Part shown: in pieces, positions 1 through 7,472 of the stretch | Layout of the letters: each line of letters opens with the position of its first letter | Position numbering within the stretch: the first letter of the stretch is position 1 | Source of the DNA: Ignavibacteria bacterium | Lineage (GTDB): Bacteria; Bacteroidota; Ignavibacteria; Kapaibacteriales; Kapaibacteriaceae | Assembly (NCBI GenBank): GCA_015709655.1 | Contig: CP054181.1 | Span: 1,608,207 to 1,672,206, forward strand | DNA length: 64,000 bases | Reading direction: 5' to 3' | Made by a program: the position numbers and the translations under genes | Notes under the pieces: generated by a model | Databases searched by the model: none | What the model was told of the DNA's origin: nothing | Seen by the model: the letters and a program-made list of their open reading frames with translations, nothing else

Positions 1-432
1 GTTGCAGATAAAGTCGGGATTGATACCGTGTACGCAGGACTGCTTCCAGAAGAAAAGGTTGATAAACTTAATGAACTACTAAAAGAATATGGAAGTGTAG
101 CCATGGTGGGTGATGGCGTAAACGATGCCCCCGCACTGGCGCAGGCATCTGTTGGATTAGCGATGGGAGCAACCGGAAGTGACACTACAATCGAAACAGC
201 CAACATCGCATTAATGAACGACAACTTATCGCTACTACCATTTCTCGTACGCCTTAGCAGGAAAACAGTATTGCGAATTCAGCAGAACACTATCGGCGCA
301 ATACTTGTAAAACTTCTTTTTATCCTACTGGCATTTATCGGGTACAGCAATCTGGTACTGGCCATTGCAGCAGACGTGGGTGTCACCCTGGTAGTAATCG
401 TTCTCAGTTTGCAGTTGTTACAGTTTGAGTAG
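1..432 (+). CDS. heavy-metal translocating P-type ATPase, C-terminal part (5' end outside window)
   Basis: The reading frame is open from base 1 and ends at TAG 430-432, so only about 143 C-terminal residues are present. The P-domain hinge motif GDGVNDAPAL of P-type ATPases is followed by an alanine-rich stretch ending in GLAMGATGSD, then the last two hydrophobic helices. The final helix carries ADVGVTLVVI, which resembles the last transmembrane segment of P1B-type (Zn/Cd/Pb or Cu) exporters. The protein would use ATP to pump a transition metal across the inner membrane. The metal-binding CPC-type motif and N-terminal metal-binding domain lie outside the window, so substrate cannot be decided; the ADVG signature leans towards the Zn/Cd group. 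A GC-rich hairpin-rich gap follows. Confidence 0.93.
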   Translation, partial: VADKVGIDTVYAGLLPEEKVDKLNELLKEYGSVAMVGDGVNDAPALAQASVGLAMGATGSDTTIETANIALMNDNLSLLPFLVRLSRKTVLRIQQNTIGAILVKLLFILLAFIGYSNLVLAIAADVGVTLVVIVLSLQLLQFE

Positions 433-510
433 GGGGCCCGGCCCCATCCCCGCCCTCCCCTCCCCAGACGCGCACGCGGGCATACCATCGCCTTCGGCCC
501 CACCCTCCGA

Positions 511-551
511 CCCCCTCCCCAAACCCCTTCGGGCTTTAGGGAGGGGGAGCC
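511..551 (+). repeat. 41-bp C-rich hairpin element, copy 1 (inverted copy at 4893)
   Basis: Bases 511-551 are the exact reverse complement of 4893-4933. Each copy folds on itself: a C-rich arm and a G-rich arm flank a short stem closed around TTCG/GAA. This looks like a dispersed REP-like intergenic hairpin. It lies just after the ATPase gene and could also act in transcript ending, although no U-tract follows. Confidence 0.7.
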
Positions 552-762
552 AATTAATAAGATTCAATGGATTTATTAGTGGTCAGAACGTAGGGGCGCA
601 CGTCTGTACACCCAAAATAAACAGGATTCAGGCATATTATCGGTTTTTACATTATTTCGAGCGGGACGCATTAAACTCGTCCCAATTGATTTCCATCTAC
701 CCCGACCAGTTGATTTATATACCCTCCAATTAATTATAATAATTCAATTAGATGTTTCCTGC

Positions 763-783
763 GGGCGGGTATGAAACCCGCCC
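763..783. repeat. REP-like perfect hairpin (8-bp stem)
   Basis: GGGCGGGT at 763-770 pairs with ACCCGCCC at 776-783 around a 5-base loop. A related hairpin (AGGCGGG/CCCGCCT) is at 4232-4248. Both are immediately next to CCCCTAC- or TGTAC-type edges, as in other short palindromic intergenic repeats. Confidence 0.6.
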
Positions 784-869
784 CTACGTATTCATATAAT
801 TTGTTGACATGTCTCCCCCTTCCTAAACGCGCACGCGCGTCTGGGGAGAGGGCAGGGGGTGGCCCACCC

Positions 870-2843
870 TCAATCGCCAGTTCGCCGTTTCCGAATCAGA
901 TACTGGAATGTCTGCAGGTTGGAGGCTGCGTAGGTGTTCATGCTGTCGGCAACGTTGGTGAACTGATGATACCGGTTTGTGACGTCACCTTTGCGGTATT
1001 GGTAAAGCCCCTTATCACCATTATCATGAACTATAAGAAACCAGGTACTGTCGATAACACCATATTTATCGTCTGCACTAAAAAAAATGAAGGGTCTGGT
1101 TTCGCGAAATAAGTCGATCCCTAAAGTGTTGTTTAAAAAGGGTATTCGCAGCAGACCCATGATTGTCGGGAAAACATCTATCTGGCCAGCCATCTTGCTA
1201 ATCAGCACTGGACGTTGTATGATTTTGGGGGCGTAGAAAAGTAAAGGGACGTGATTGTAGGTCAGCGACATGTCGTATAGTCCGTCCATTGGCGCACCGT
1301 GGTCTGCAATGAAAACGAAGATTGTACTATCAAACCACGGTTGCTGTGAAGCCAGTGAAATAAATCTGCGAAGCGAATAATCAGCAAACTCGACGGATTG
1401 TTTGGTGCGAACGGTTGAATGGGGCTTAAAGTAGGGTGGAATGTAGTACGGACCGTGATCACTTGCTGTCATGAATGTAGCAAAAAAGGGTTTGTGTTTC
1501 TTGTTCAATGAGTTTAATACCGGAATTGAAAATTCAAACAGATAGTCGTCAGTAACTCCAAGGGCGGTATTAATTTTTGATGAAGGATAGTCCGCCGACG
1601 TATAAAGATCCTCACAGTCATTTACTTTTAAAAACCCTTCAATATTGTCGAACTGGCCATCATGAGTGGTGAAGTATGCGGTAGAATAGCCGTTTGCCTT
1701 TAAGGTGGTGAAGACCCCTTGGTATTTCAGGATTTGGCTTTCACTGGTTGGTCGTTGCCGGAACAATGCGGGAAACGAGCATAATGTGCTGAAAACGCCA
1801 TTTACAGTGTGAATGCCAGCACAATACGTATTTTCAAAATAGTAACCGTGATTAGCAATGCTGTCGAGGAATGGCGTAAGATTATCCGGGTTACCATGTC
1901 GTGCCATTTTCGCGGCTGCCATACTCTCCATAAGGATGAGTACAACGTTATAATTATGCTGAGGCTCGCCATCAAAGCTAATGTTACGTCTAATTGGAGA
2001 TGCAGGGTCGGGCATTGTGATTCCTAAATGCCTCTGCACGTTTGCAACAGCGGCACTGTCATTCATGAGGCTGATGTATGTATTCTCTGGCTTCCTGCTG
2101 TCGAGGTAACTTCGTATCAACGTAAAGTTTGGATTCAAACCAAGCTGATTTAAAAATGCATGGTTACAGAAGTATGCTGTTCCAACTCTAATCGGAGATT
2201 TTATGGCTGTACGTCCTCGGATACCAAGCAGGATCAACAAGATGCAAAGTATGGTAACTGGGATGTCGGCTAACAACTTCGTGTCATGTTTGCCGGCTAT
2301 TGATCTAAATATCCGGTTAACACCAATAATAAACACCGTAACAATGGCAGCATACGGAATAATTGCAAGCCAATAGCGTGGTTCTTGAATAATCATCTTA
2401 ATCATAAAATCAGGTGTGTCGGTCCACTGAAAGGCAGATACCGAGAACCTCGAGTAAAAATGATTAAAGTATGGGATATCTATTGCGCAAACCAGGAATG
2501 CAAGAGCGAATGAAAGCAAGATTGCATACCGCACCACATGACGAATGGCGGCATGTCGTAGTCGAATGAGCGATGCAAGCGATAGGATGGTAAAAGGGGC
2601 TATAAGCAGATAGCCGGTTATCACAATATCAAAGCGCAGCCCCATAACGAGGGCCGAAATGATAGTAGGGATGTCATCAGGCAGTACTACTCTGTCCAAC
2701 TCTGTGAGTAGAAGGATTACACGAAAAATCCCAAACAGAGAAACGGACAAAAGGCACAAAAGCACAAATTGCACCGCCACCCAAGGCACGACCTTTGCTG
2801 CTTTGATTCGCAGAAGATGATCTTTAAAAGATGCCAAAACCAT
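870..2843 (-). CDS. LtaS-family (alkaline phosphatase superfamily) membrane sulfatase/phosphoglycerol transferase
   Basis: This 657-residue protein has about five hydrophobic segments in the first 215 residues, followed by an extracytoplasmic sulfatase-type domain. Motifs expected of the LtaS group are visible: E near residue 306 in LMESM, a candidate nucleophile T near 346 in the GIHTVNG context, and the metal-binding ADHG (about 513-516) and NHVP (about 530-533). Family members transfer phosphoglycerol or phosphoethanolamine groups, or hydrolyse sulfate or phosphate esters, at the outer face of the inner membrane. In a Gram-negative organism a role in decorating periplasmic glycans or lipids is more likely than true lipoteichoic acid synthesis. 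The gene stands alone between two repeat-rich gaps. Confidence 0.9.
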   Translation of the reverse strand: MVLASFKDHLLRIKAAKVVPWVAVQFVLLCLLSVSLFGIFRVILLLTELDRVVLPDDIPTIISALVMGLRFDIVITGYLLIAPFTILSLASLIRLRHAAIRHVVRYAILLSFALAFLVCAIDIPYFNHFYSRFSVSAFQWTDTPDFMIKMIIQEPRYWLAIIPYAAIVTVFIIGVNRIFRSIAGKHDTKLLADIPVTILCILLILLGIRGRTAIKSPIRVGTAYFCNHAFLNQLGLNPNFTLIRSYLDSRKPENTYISLMNDSAAVANVQRHLGITMPDPASPIRRNISFDGEPQHNYNVVLILMESMAAAKMARHGNPDNLTPFLDSIANHGYYFENTYCAGIHTVNGVFSTLCSFPALFRQRPTSESQILKYQGVFTTLKANGYSTAYFTTHDGQFDNIEGFLKVNDCEDLYTSADYPSSKINTALGVTDDYLFEFSIPVLNSLNKKHKPFFATFMTASDHGPYYIPPYFKPHSTVRTKQSVEFADYSLRRFISLASQQPWFDSTIFVFIADHGAPMDGLYDMSLTYNHVPLLFYAPKIIQRPVLISKMAGQIDVFPTIMGLLRIPFLNNTLGIDLFRETRPFIFFSADDKYGVIDSTWFLIVHDNGDKGLYQYRKGDVTNRYHQFTNVADSMNTYAASNLQTFQYLIRKRRTGD

Positions 2844-3104
2844 GTATGCAAATTATAGTTATCACAACTACTGTAGCCTAAACGAATATCGTAATGGCAA
2901 CTACCCCAACAGTGTGTTAGTATAACACAAAACAAAAATACTTCAGCAGGGGCATCTGCATAAAGGCCAATCATAAAGCACATAGTGTTCGGGAACAGGC
3001 AGGGGGCTGGGCAAGGGGCTGGGCTACTACCGTCCGCTACGGATACCGATGTTGTTTGGACGTGCAGGTAGGTTGTGATTTACTGTGAAGACATGAAAAC
3101 CGTA

Positions 3105-3168
3105 ACACAAGCACATGTGATGACCGAAAGATCAGAACACGAGCATACGTGAGGACCGCAAGATTTGA
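3105..3168 (+). repeat. 32-bp tandem repeat, two units
   Basis: Units 3105-3136 and 3137-3168 match at most positions, sharing a GANGACCGNAAGAT core, and a third partial unit (ATACGAG) follows. There is no spacer structure, so it is not CRISPR-like. Confidence 0.6.
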
Positions 3169-3194
3169 ATACGAGAACTCCTGCACACGGCTAG

Positions 3195-3330
3195 CCCGTC
3201 GCTTCGCTCCGGGCTGCCCACCCTCGACACCACCACCAAGCCCTTGTCAGGTCACCATACACCTTTTCTGTTTCGGTCTGCTACGCCGATCTCTGGTGAG
3301 AAATAGTAAATTCGGATGCAATTGCCGGAG
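3195..3330 (+). repeat. dispersed repeat R1, copy 1
   Basis: Starts with CCCGTCGCTTCGCTCCGGGC, runs through a CACCACCACCAAGCCC stretch and a TTCTGTTTCGGTCTGCTACG block, and ends near GGATGCAATTGCCGG. The same order of blocks recurs at 3481 and 3748. Confidence 0.8.
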
Positions 3331-3480
3331 AATAGTACGGATACTGCATGAGTTGTGACACCGCAGTAAATAAACATTTAAACAAAGCGGACTTCTGCGT
3401 ATTTGCGTATTCTGAAAAACACTTCCGGTGTCTGAATGTATCGATGGACCTGGCCCTCAACCACCACCGGGCACAGCATG

Positions 3481-3619
3481 CCCGTCGCTTCGCTTCGGGC
3501 TGCCCACCCCCGCCACCACCACCAAGCCCTTGCCAGGTCACCATACACCTTTTCTGTTTCGGTCTGCTACGCCGACCTCTGGTGAGAATGAGTACATCCG
3601 GATGCAATTGCAGATAGGA
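3481..3619 (+). repeat. dispersed repeat R1, copy 2
   Basis: Second copy, starting 286 bp after copy 1. It differs from copy 1 at scattered positions, and the 3' part (GAATGAGTACATCC) has diverged from the AAATAGTAAATTC of copies 1 and 3. Confidence 0.8.
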
Positions 3620-3747
3620 TGTGTAGAAGTGAGGTGGAAATGTGACAGAGGGAGATAGGTATAATTCTAAAACCTAAACAACGTGTTGCAACGGTGCTGT
3701 CCGAGCCAGCATTGCCATGTCTCCATCGAAACACCGCGCGGACGGCG

Positions 3748-3891
3748 CCCGTCGCTCCGCTCCGGGCTGCCCACCCCCGCCGCCACCACCAAGCCCTTGT
3801 CAAGTGACCACACACCTCTTCTGTTTCGGTCTGCTACGCCGACCTCTGGTGAGAAATAGTAAATTCGGATGCAATTGCCGGTAGATAGTGT
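3748..3891 (+). repeat. dispersed repeat R1, copy 3
   Basis: Third copy, starting 267 bp after copy 2. Its 3' end (AAATAGTAAATTCGGATGCA) agrees with copy 1 rather than copy 2, so the copies have a mixed relationship. Confidence 0.8.
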
Positions 3892-3990
3892 GTGAATGGG
3901 GTAGGAATGTGACAGAAGGGTAATTCTTCCTGTCACGTTTATCCCTCGTCGAGATACGTATTCTGAATGTGATCGCATCGGTATTTGTAG

Positions 3991-4150
3991 AGTTCTTTAC
4001 GTAGGCTGCGCACCACAGCCGACCGGCCTAGCTATAGCGGTAGGAGGTGATGCACGATGGAGGTGGAGGTGGGGGTGGGGCCCGGAGGGCCGTAGTCCGT
4101 CCGCTCGGGATTTATGACGTGGTTTGGATGTGCAGGAGGTTTGCGTAAAC
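3991..4150 (+). repeat. dispersed repeat R2, copy 1 (without R3)
   Basis: A 160-bp element beginning AGTTCTTTACGTAGGCTGCG, with a GGAGGTGGAGGTGGGGGTGG core, a CCCGGAGGGCC palindrome, and the ending GACGTGGTTTGGATGTGCAG. It is closely matched at 4481-4640 and 5201-5360. A decayed partial relative (GTTTGGACGTGCAGGTAGGT) is at about 3053-3072. Confidence 0.8.
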
Positions 4151-4231
4151 CTGTAAATATGGATGTGATATTGTACAGACGCTCCGACGTGGTCCACACG
4201 AAACGCGATAAAAAACAATACAAAACCGTCG

Positions 4232-4248
4232 AGGCGGGATACCCGCCT
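4232..4248. repeat. REP-like hairpin (7-bp stem)
   Basis: AGGCGGG pairs with CCCGCCT around ATA. It is related to the hairpin at 763-783. Confidence 0.5.
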
Positions 4249-4292
4249 GTACAAACCATTATTAACGATTATAAACAATACCATGAGCGGTA

Positions 4293-4316
4293 GGGGCGAC
4301 CCCACGTGGTCGCCCT
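4293..4316. repeat. GGGGCGACC-type hairpin, copy 1
   Basis: GGGCGACC at 4294-4301 pairs with GGTCGCCC at 4308-4315, and the loop itself contains the palindrome CCACGTGG. A longer perfect version is at 5382-5411. Confidence 0.6.
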
Positions 4317-4322
4317 CTAAGG

Positions 4323-4640
4323 GATCCACATATCAATCGATACACCGTTATAAGAGCGGATGGCATCCGTCCTCCGCGAAGCCACACAAATAACGAATAA
4401 CCGTAGGGGCCGATTTAGGATGTCACACTTCACTGTCATTGACATACTCTCTATCACAGCAATTGCTCCGGAATTCTTAAGGTATTTTACGTAGTCTGCG
4501 CACCACAGCCGACCGGCCTGGCTATAGCGGTAGGAGGTGATGCACGATGGAGGTGGAGGTGGGGGTGGGGCCCGAAGGGCCGTAGTCAGTCCGCTCGGGA
4601 TTTATGACGTGGTTTGGATGTGCAGGAGGTTTGTGTAAAA
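4323..4640 (+). repeat. composite repeat R3+R2, copy 1
   Basis: An R3 segment (4323-4480: GATCCACATATCAATCGATA through GCAATTGCTCCGGAATTC) is fused to an R2 segment (4481-4640). The whole 318-bp unit recurs at 5042-5360 in the same orientation, 719 bp away. Confidence 0.8.
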
Positions 4641-4837
4641 CCGTAATGTGGGTATGAAACCCTGTATGAACGACCCCATGTCGTCGCCCACACGAAACAT
4701 TATAAAACCCGATACGAAACTGTACGAACGTGGTCACACGTTCCTGTCTTCTACCCACTATACGAAACACCATATAAAACGCAATAAAACGATAAGAAAC
4801 GATAAAAACGATAAGAACAGATGTGTCTGTTTATTTC

Positions 4838-4858
4838 GGGCGCACGGCCGTGCGTCCC
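4838..4858. repeat. perfect 14-bp palindrome
   Basis: CGCACGGCCGTGCG at 4841-4854 is self-complementary and extends with GGG/CCC flanks. It lies between the two composite repeats. It could be an isolated REP-like hairpin or a protein binding site; nothing distinguishes these. Confidence 0.5.
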
Positions 4859-4892
4859 GACGTCCAGTACGTTGCATACATCTGATAAATCT

Positions 4893-4933
4893 GGCTCCCC
4901 CTCCCTAAAGCCCGAAGGGGTTTGGGGAGGGGG
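4893..4933 (-). repeat. 41-bp hairpin element, copy 2 (inverted copy of 511-551)
   Basis: An exact reverse complement of 511-551. It merges on its right side into the G-rich tract. Confidence 0.75.
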
Positions 4934-5021
4934 CCGGGGGGAGAGGCCGGGGAGGGGGCCGGGGGGTGGGGCCGGGGGGGGGCCGGGGGTGGGGCCGGGG
5001 AGTGGGCCGGGGGGGCGACCC
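4917..5021 (+). repeat. G-rich low-complexity tract, G-quadruplex capable
   Basis: About 100 bases composed almost entirely of G runs separated by CC, A or T, as variations on GGGGCCGGGGAGTGGGCC. Many runs of four or more G within short distances satisfy the pattern for intramolecular G-quadruplexes. The unit is irregular and prone to slippage, so length may vary between cells or be uncertain in assembly. Confidence 0.75.
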
Positions 5022-5041
5022 CACGTGGTGGCCCTGTACGA

Positions 5042-5360
5042 GATCCACATATCAATCGATACACCGTTATAAGAGCGGATGGCATCCGTCCTCCACGAAG
5101 CCACATAAAAACCGATTACCCGTAGGGCTCGAGGCAGGGAGTCACATTTTCTTGTCATTCTCGCACTATTATGCAAAAGCAATTGCTCCGGAATTCCTAA
5201 GGTTCTTTACGTAGGCTGCACACCACAGCCGACGGGCCGGGTTGTAGTGGTAAGTGGTGAAGCGAGATGGTGGTGGAGGTGGGGGTGGGGCCCGGAGGGC
5301 CGTAGTCCGCCCGCTTGGAATTTTTGACGTGGTTTGGATGTGCAGATGGGTTGTGTTAAA
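5042..5360 (+). repeat. composite repeat R3+R2, copy 2
   Basis: R3 (5042-5200) is fused to R2 (5201-5360), in the same order as 4323-4640. The R2 part is the most diverged of the three copies (for example GGTTGTAGTGGTAAGTGG in place of GCTATAGCGGTAGGAGG). Confidence 0.8.
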
Positions 5361-5381
5361 CCGTAGTGTGGACCCGGAACA

Positions 5382-5411
5382 GTAGGGGCGACCCCAAGTG
5401 GTCGCCCCTAC
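5382..5411. repeat. GTAGGGGCGACC hairpin, perfect 12-bp stem
   Basis: GTAGGGGCGACC (5382-5393) pairs exactly with GGTCGCCCCTAC (5400-5411) around a 6-base loop. A partial further copy follows directly (5411-5430, ACGTGGTCGCGCCTAC). Confidence 0.7.
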
Positions 5412-5507
5412 GCCACGTGGTCGCGCCTACGAAACCAAACGTATTGATGTGACTACGCCGTGGAAACTCTCTGCCGTGTAAATCCTGAGTCCCACAACAG
5501 ACAATAA

Positions 5508-5653
5508 TTTATCACGTTGTTAATATTCTTGGTCAGGTGGTACGCACACTGCTGCCCGATACTTCAGAACTAAAATTCTCCCTTACAAACCTGCCACCCG
5601 GTGTGTACACGCTGGTATCACCACAACACCGTACACAATTCATATGACGGTAA
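5508..5653 (+). pseudogene. orphan fragment of a T9SS type A sorting domain (array left end)
   Basis: Read from 5508, the frame gives the second half of the sorting domain found at the ends of genes C1 and C2: YHVVNILGQVVRTLLPD, then PPGVYTLVSPQ. An in-frame TGA at 5645-5647 stops it three codons before the usual TAA. There is no start, and no gene body precedes it. The fragment looks like the tail of a former cassette whose B/C bodies were deleted or displaced by the upstream repeats. It marks the left edge of the array. Confidence 0.8.
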
Positions 5654-5802
5654 GGGGCTTAGGCTGACGGAAAGGAGGTTATGCACAGGCGTTGAAAACA
5701 TTATGGTTACATAAGTTGCATTTCTGGAAATTCTTACTTATCACAGGGTTGTTGCACTGGTTATCTCACGATAATTTAACAAACACCTTATGCGGAGGAA
5801 TT

Positions 5803-6434
5803 ATGGGATGCGGATGTAGCAATAACCGTGATATACGCAACTGGAACTCACTTCTGCAGTCCTTCCCAGTAGATCCACTCAGTGTGATCAGCTATGCAGA
5901 ACTTTCAGTTGCCGGTCCATCACAGGTGGGGCAATGGGCATTAAGCTCAACATACCGCGAGCCGACAGTACCATCTACGTGGTTGCCTACCCCTGTAAGT
6001 GTTAACGGTGAAGTCACAGTGATTAGCAACGGGGCTGATATCAGATGCAGCAGCAGTTTGATGCACAGAGCTGGAATTTCCGAAATCAGACCAGCAATAT
6101 CTCAACAACAACACCGCCACCATTGCGCAACACGATTTTTGTACGAGCAGGTGTAGAATGGACCAACATAATCCCCTTAACAATTCAAGGTTCACCCCAT
6201 GCCGTGGTGGACATAGAACTAAGCATGCTGGATAATGCAGCTACACGGGGAGATATGCAAGGGACAATCCCGGTAATTCGCTGGACAGGTGATACATATA
6301 CCGGATTAGTCCTTCTACGCCTTGTCTTATACAGCTCCGGCCGCTACAGTTTTGGTATTCGCACCATTGATAACAATACAAGTCCAGGACCTCCCGGATG
6401 GGGTATGTTCGCTCTTGATGTTGTTGGAGTGTAA
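5803..6434 (+). pseudogene. cassette gene A, copy 1, interrupted by a +2 frameshift
   Basis: ATG at 5803 follows GGAGGA at 5794-5799. The product starts MGCGCSNNRDIRNWN and is nearly identical to the 209-residue proteins at 8979 and 12134 until about 6038. There an extra AT (GATATC where the other copies have GATC) shifts the frame. The rest of the protein continues in another frame from about 6043 to the TAA at 6432-6434. The family is not recognised. The sequence looks beta-rich, has no obvious signal peptide or membrane segment, and its N-terminus carries a Cys-x-Cys. A TTG at 5692 is also in frame and would add 37 residues, but only in this copy. It could be a recent pseudogene, a phase-variable gene or a sequencing error. 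Confidence 0.75.
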
Positions 6435-6437
6435 GCG

Positions 6438-7472
6438 ATGAATGGCAGTAGAATAAAAGGTGGGCTATTACCGGCAAAGATCTTCTTTAGTGGGAGTAAT
6501 CAGCAGATACAGAGCGATATTTCTGCTACTACAACTATAAGCCTTCCCAATAGCCAAATAGATACAAGCTCAGGTATTCTGGGTGATTGGGAGACTAAGT
6601 TCGGTTTTTTTATTGAGCTGTATCCAGATTATAGTATAGATGGTGCATGCATTTTTCATTTCAAACTCTATTCTACTGTTGATCCAACCGTTGTTGCTAA
6701 AGCAGGTACTATAGGAAGTCAAGTAATACAATATTACTTATATCTACTTATAGATGGACAGAATAATGACGATGTATTGATGCAGTATGGAAGCATCGGC
6801 TCTGATAGTAGGGAATGGGAAATCGGGGGAAAGATGATATCAGGGGTATTTAGAGTAATGGAACCTGAGAAATGGGAAATAGTATCAGATTCTGCAAGTA
6901 AACGCATATGGAAGTATATAGGTAGTGGACTTGGTTCTATTAAAATTTCTGCTTGTGATGGGATGAAGCACAAAATCACGTTAGTATCACACGAGATTCA
7001 TATTTATACAGACGTACATAATCAATACTTACAAACGAAATTGTATGATTATTATGTTTCCAGTAATACAATAGAAATTGAGTGTCCCCCAAACTGTTCT
7101 TTTGTTGTATCTGCTTCTGTTTGGCCATGTCGTGGTGCAAATCAAAGTAAATTACCCCTAGAATCTCCCGTAGCATTGTGCTGCGACTATTGCTTTACCT
7201 TGCAATATCAAAATGGCGATGAAGCATGTATTGGTGGCTGGAGATTCCGAAACAGTGGAAAAAAAGGAGGGATGCTCGCGCAAGGTAGACACCCCGATGG
7301 CAGCGTAAAATTGAATCCTGCCTTGCCCAGTGGTATTCTTATCTGTATTCGAAAATTTGGTACATTTATTGACGAAATGGAACTATACGATCGCTGTGGA
7401 AATCTCGTTAAAGTGCAGCCTTTTGAGTTATACTGTCCAGAAGACACCATAATAATGCATGACAATCAGTAA
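6438..7472 (+). CDS. cassette gene B1, variable Cys-rich protein, function unknown
   Basis: A 344-residue protein that starts three bases after gene A. The first approximately 20 residues (MNGSRIKGGLLPAKIFFSGS) are shared with B2 and B3. The following approximately 200 residues are not alike by eye, and the C-terminal third is a recognisable shared module: a double Cys followed by another Cys (CCDYC), CIGGWRF, KGG, LNPALPSG, then a LYDRCG motif and a final Cys. No signal peptide or transmembrane segment is evident. The paired cysteines suggest disulfides or metal binding, as inference only. The stop overlaps the start of gene C1 by 14 bases, so B and C are probably translationally coupled and made together. 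Confidence 0.8.
   Translation: MNGSRIKGGLLPAKIFFSGSNQQIQSDISATTTISLPNSQIDTSSGILGDWETKFGFFIELYPDYSIDGACIFHFKLYSTVDPTVVAKAGTIGSQVIQYYLYLLIDGQNNDDVLMQYGSIGSDSREWEIGGKMISGVFRVMEPEKWEIVSDSASKRIWKYIGSGLGSIKISACDGMKHKITLVSHEIHIYTDVHNQYLQTKLYDYYVSSNTIEIECPPNCSFVVSASVWPCRGANQSKLPLESPVALCCDYCFTLQYQNGDEACIGGWRFRNSGKKGGMLAQGRHPDGSVKLNPALPSGILICIRKFGTFIDEMELYDRCGNLVKVQPFELYCPEDTIIMHDNQ

Larger units (their letters stand above)
433..869. other. 437-bp intergenic region with GC-rich inverted repeats, no gene
   Basis: No convincing coding frame is seen. The region holds C-rich tracts (about 435-530), one arm of a 41-bp element repeated in inverted orientation at 4893-4933, a perfect 8-bp stem hairpin at 763-783, and a second palindromic GC-rich patch at about 825-848 whose 13-base core GCGCGTCTGGGGA (834-846) is the reverse complement of bases 461-473. 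Open frames here are low-complexity shadows of these repeats. Confidence 0.6.
2844..5507. other. 2.66-kb gene-free repeat region
   Basis: No frame here has protein-like composition. The short open frames are rich in P, G, R and H and follow the GC-rich repeats. The region contains a 32-bp tandem repeat (3105-3168), three copies of an approximately 140-bp repeat (R1), three copies of a 160-bp repeat (R2), two of which are fused to a second 160-bp repeat (R3), several perfect hairpins, and a G-rich tract at 4917-5021. No transposase fragment was recognised. The right end runs into an orphan copy of the T9SS tail of the neighbouring cassette array. Confidence 0.7.
5508..6495 (+). repeat. constant block 1 of the cassette array (5'-truncated)
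   Basis: This block is homologous to 8548-9670 and 11702-12824, but it lacks their first about 135 bases. It contains the last part of the T9SS tail, the intergenic leader, gene A copy 1 and the first approximately 58 bases of gene B1. It is clearly more diverged than blocks 2 and 3 are from each other, especially in the leader (5690-5800). Confidence 0.85.

Noticed and set aside
771-1112. 113-codon plus-strand frame
   Set aside because: It lies mostly antisense to the end of the LtaS-type gene and starts within a palindromic repeat.
3105-3168. Possible CRISPR
   Set aside because: Only two contiguous 32-bp units with no spacers and no cas genes nearby.
3149-3978. Open frames within the R1 repeats
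   Set aside because: The frame is not kept between the three R1 copies; the proteins are proline- and histidine-rich artefacts of the CACCACCACC stretch.
4751-5182. Open frames of 80-140 codons on both strands in the GC-rich gap
   Set aside because: They overlap one another in several frames, have Pro/Gly/Arg-dominated composition that follows the G-rich tract, and cover repeats found elsewhere without conserved frame.
2844-5507. Insertion sequence or transposon
   Set aside because: No transposase fragment, terminal inverted repeats with target duplications, or coding frame could be identified.
5692-6156. Gene A1 starting at TTG 5692 with a hydrophobic N-terminal extension
   Set aside because: The extension is out of frame or stopped in the two intact copies, and ATG 5803 has the better ribosome site; kept only as a note.
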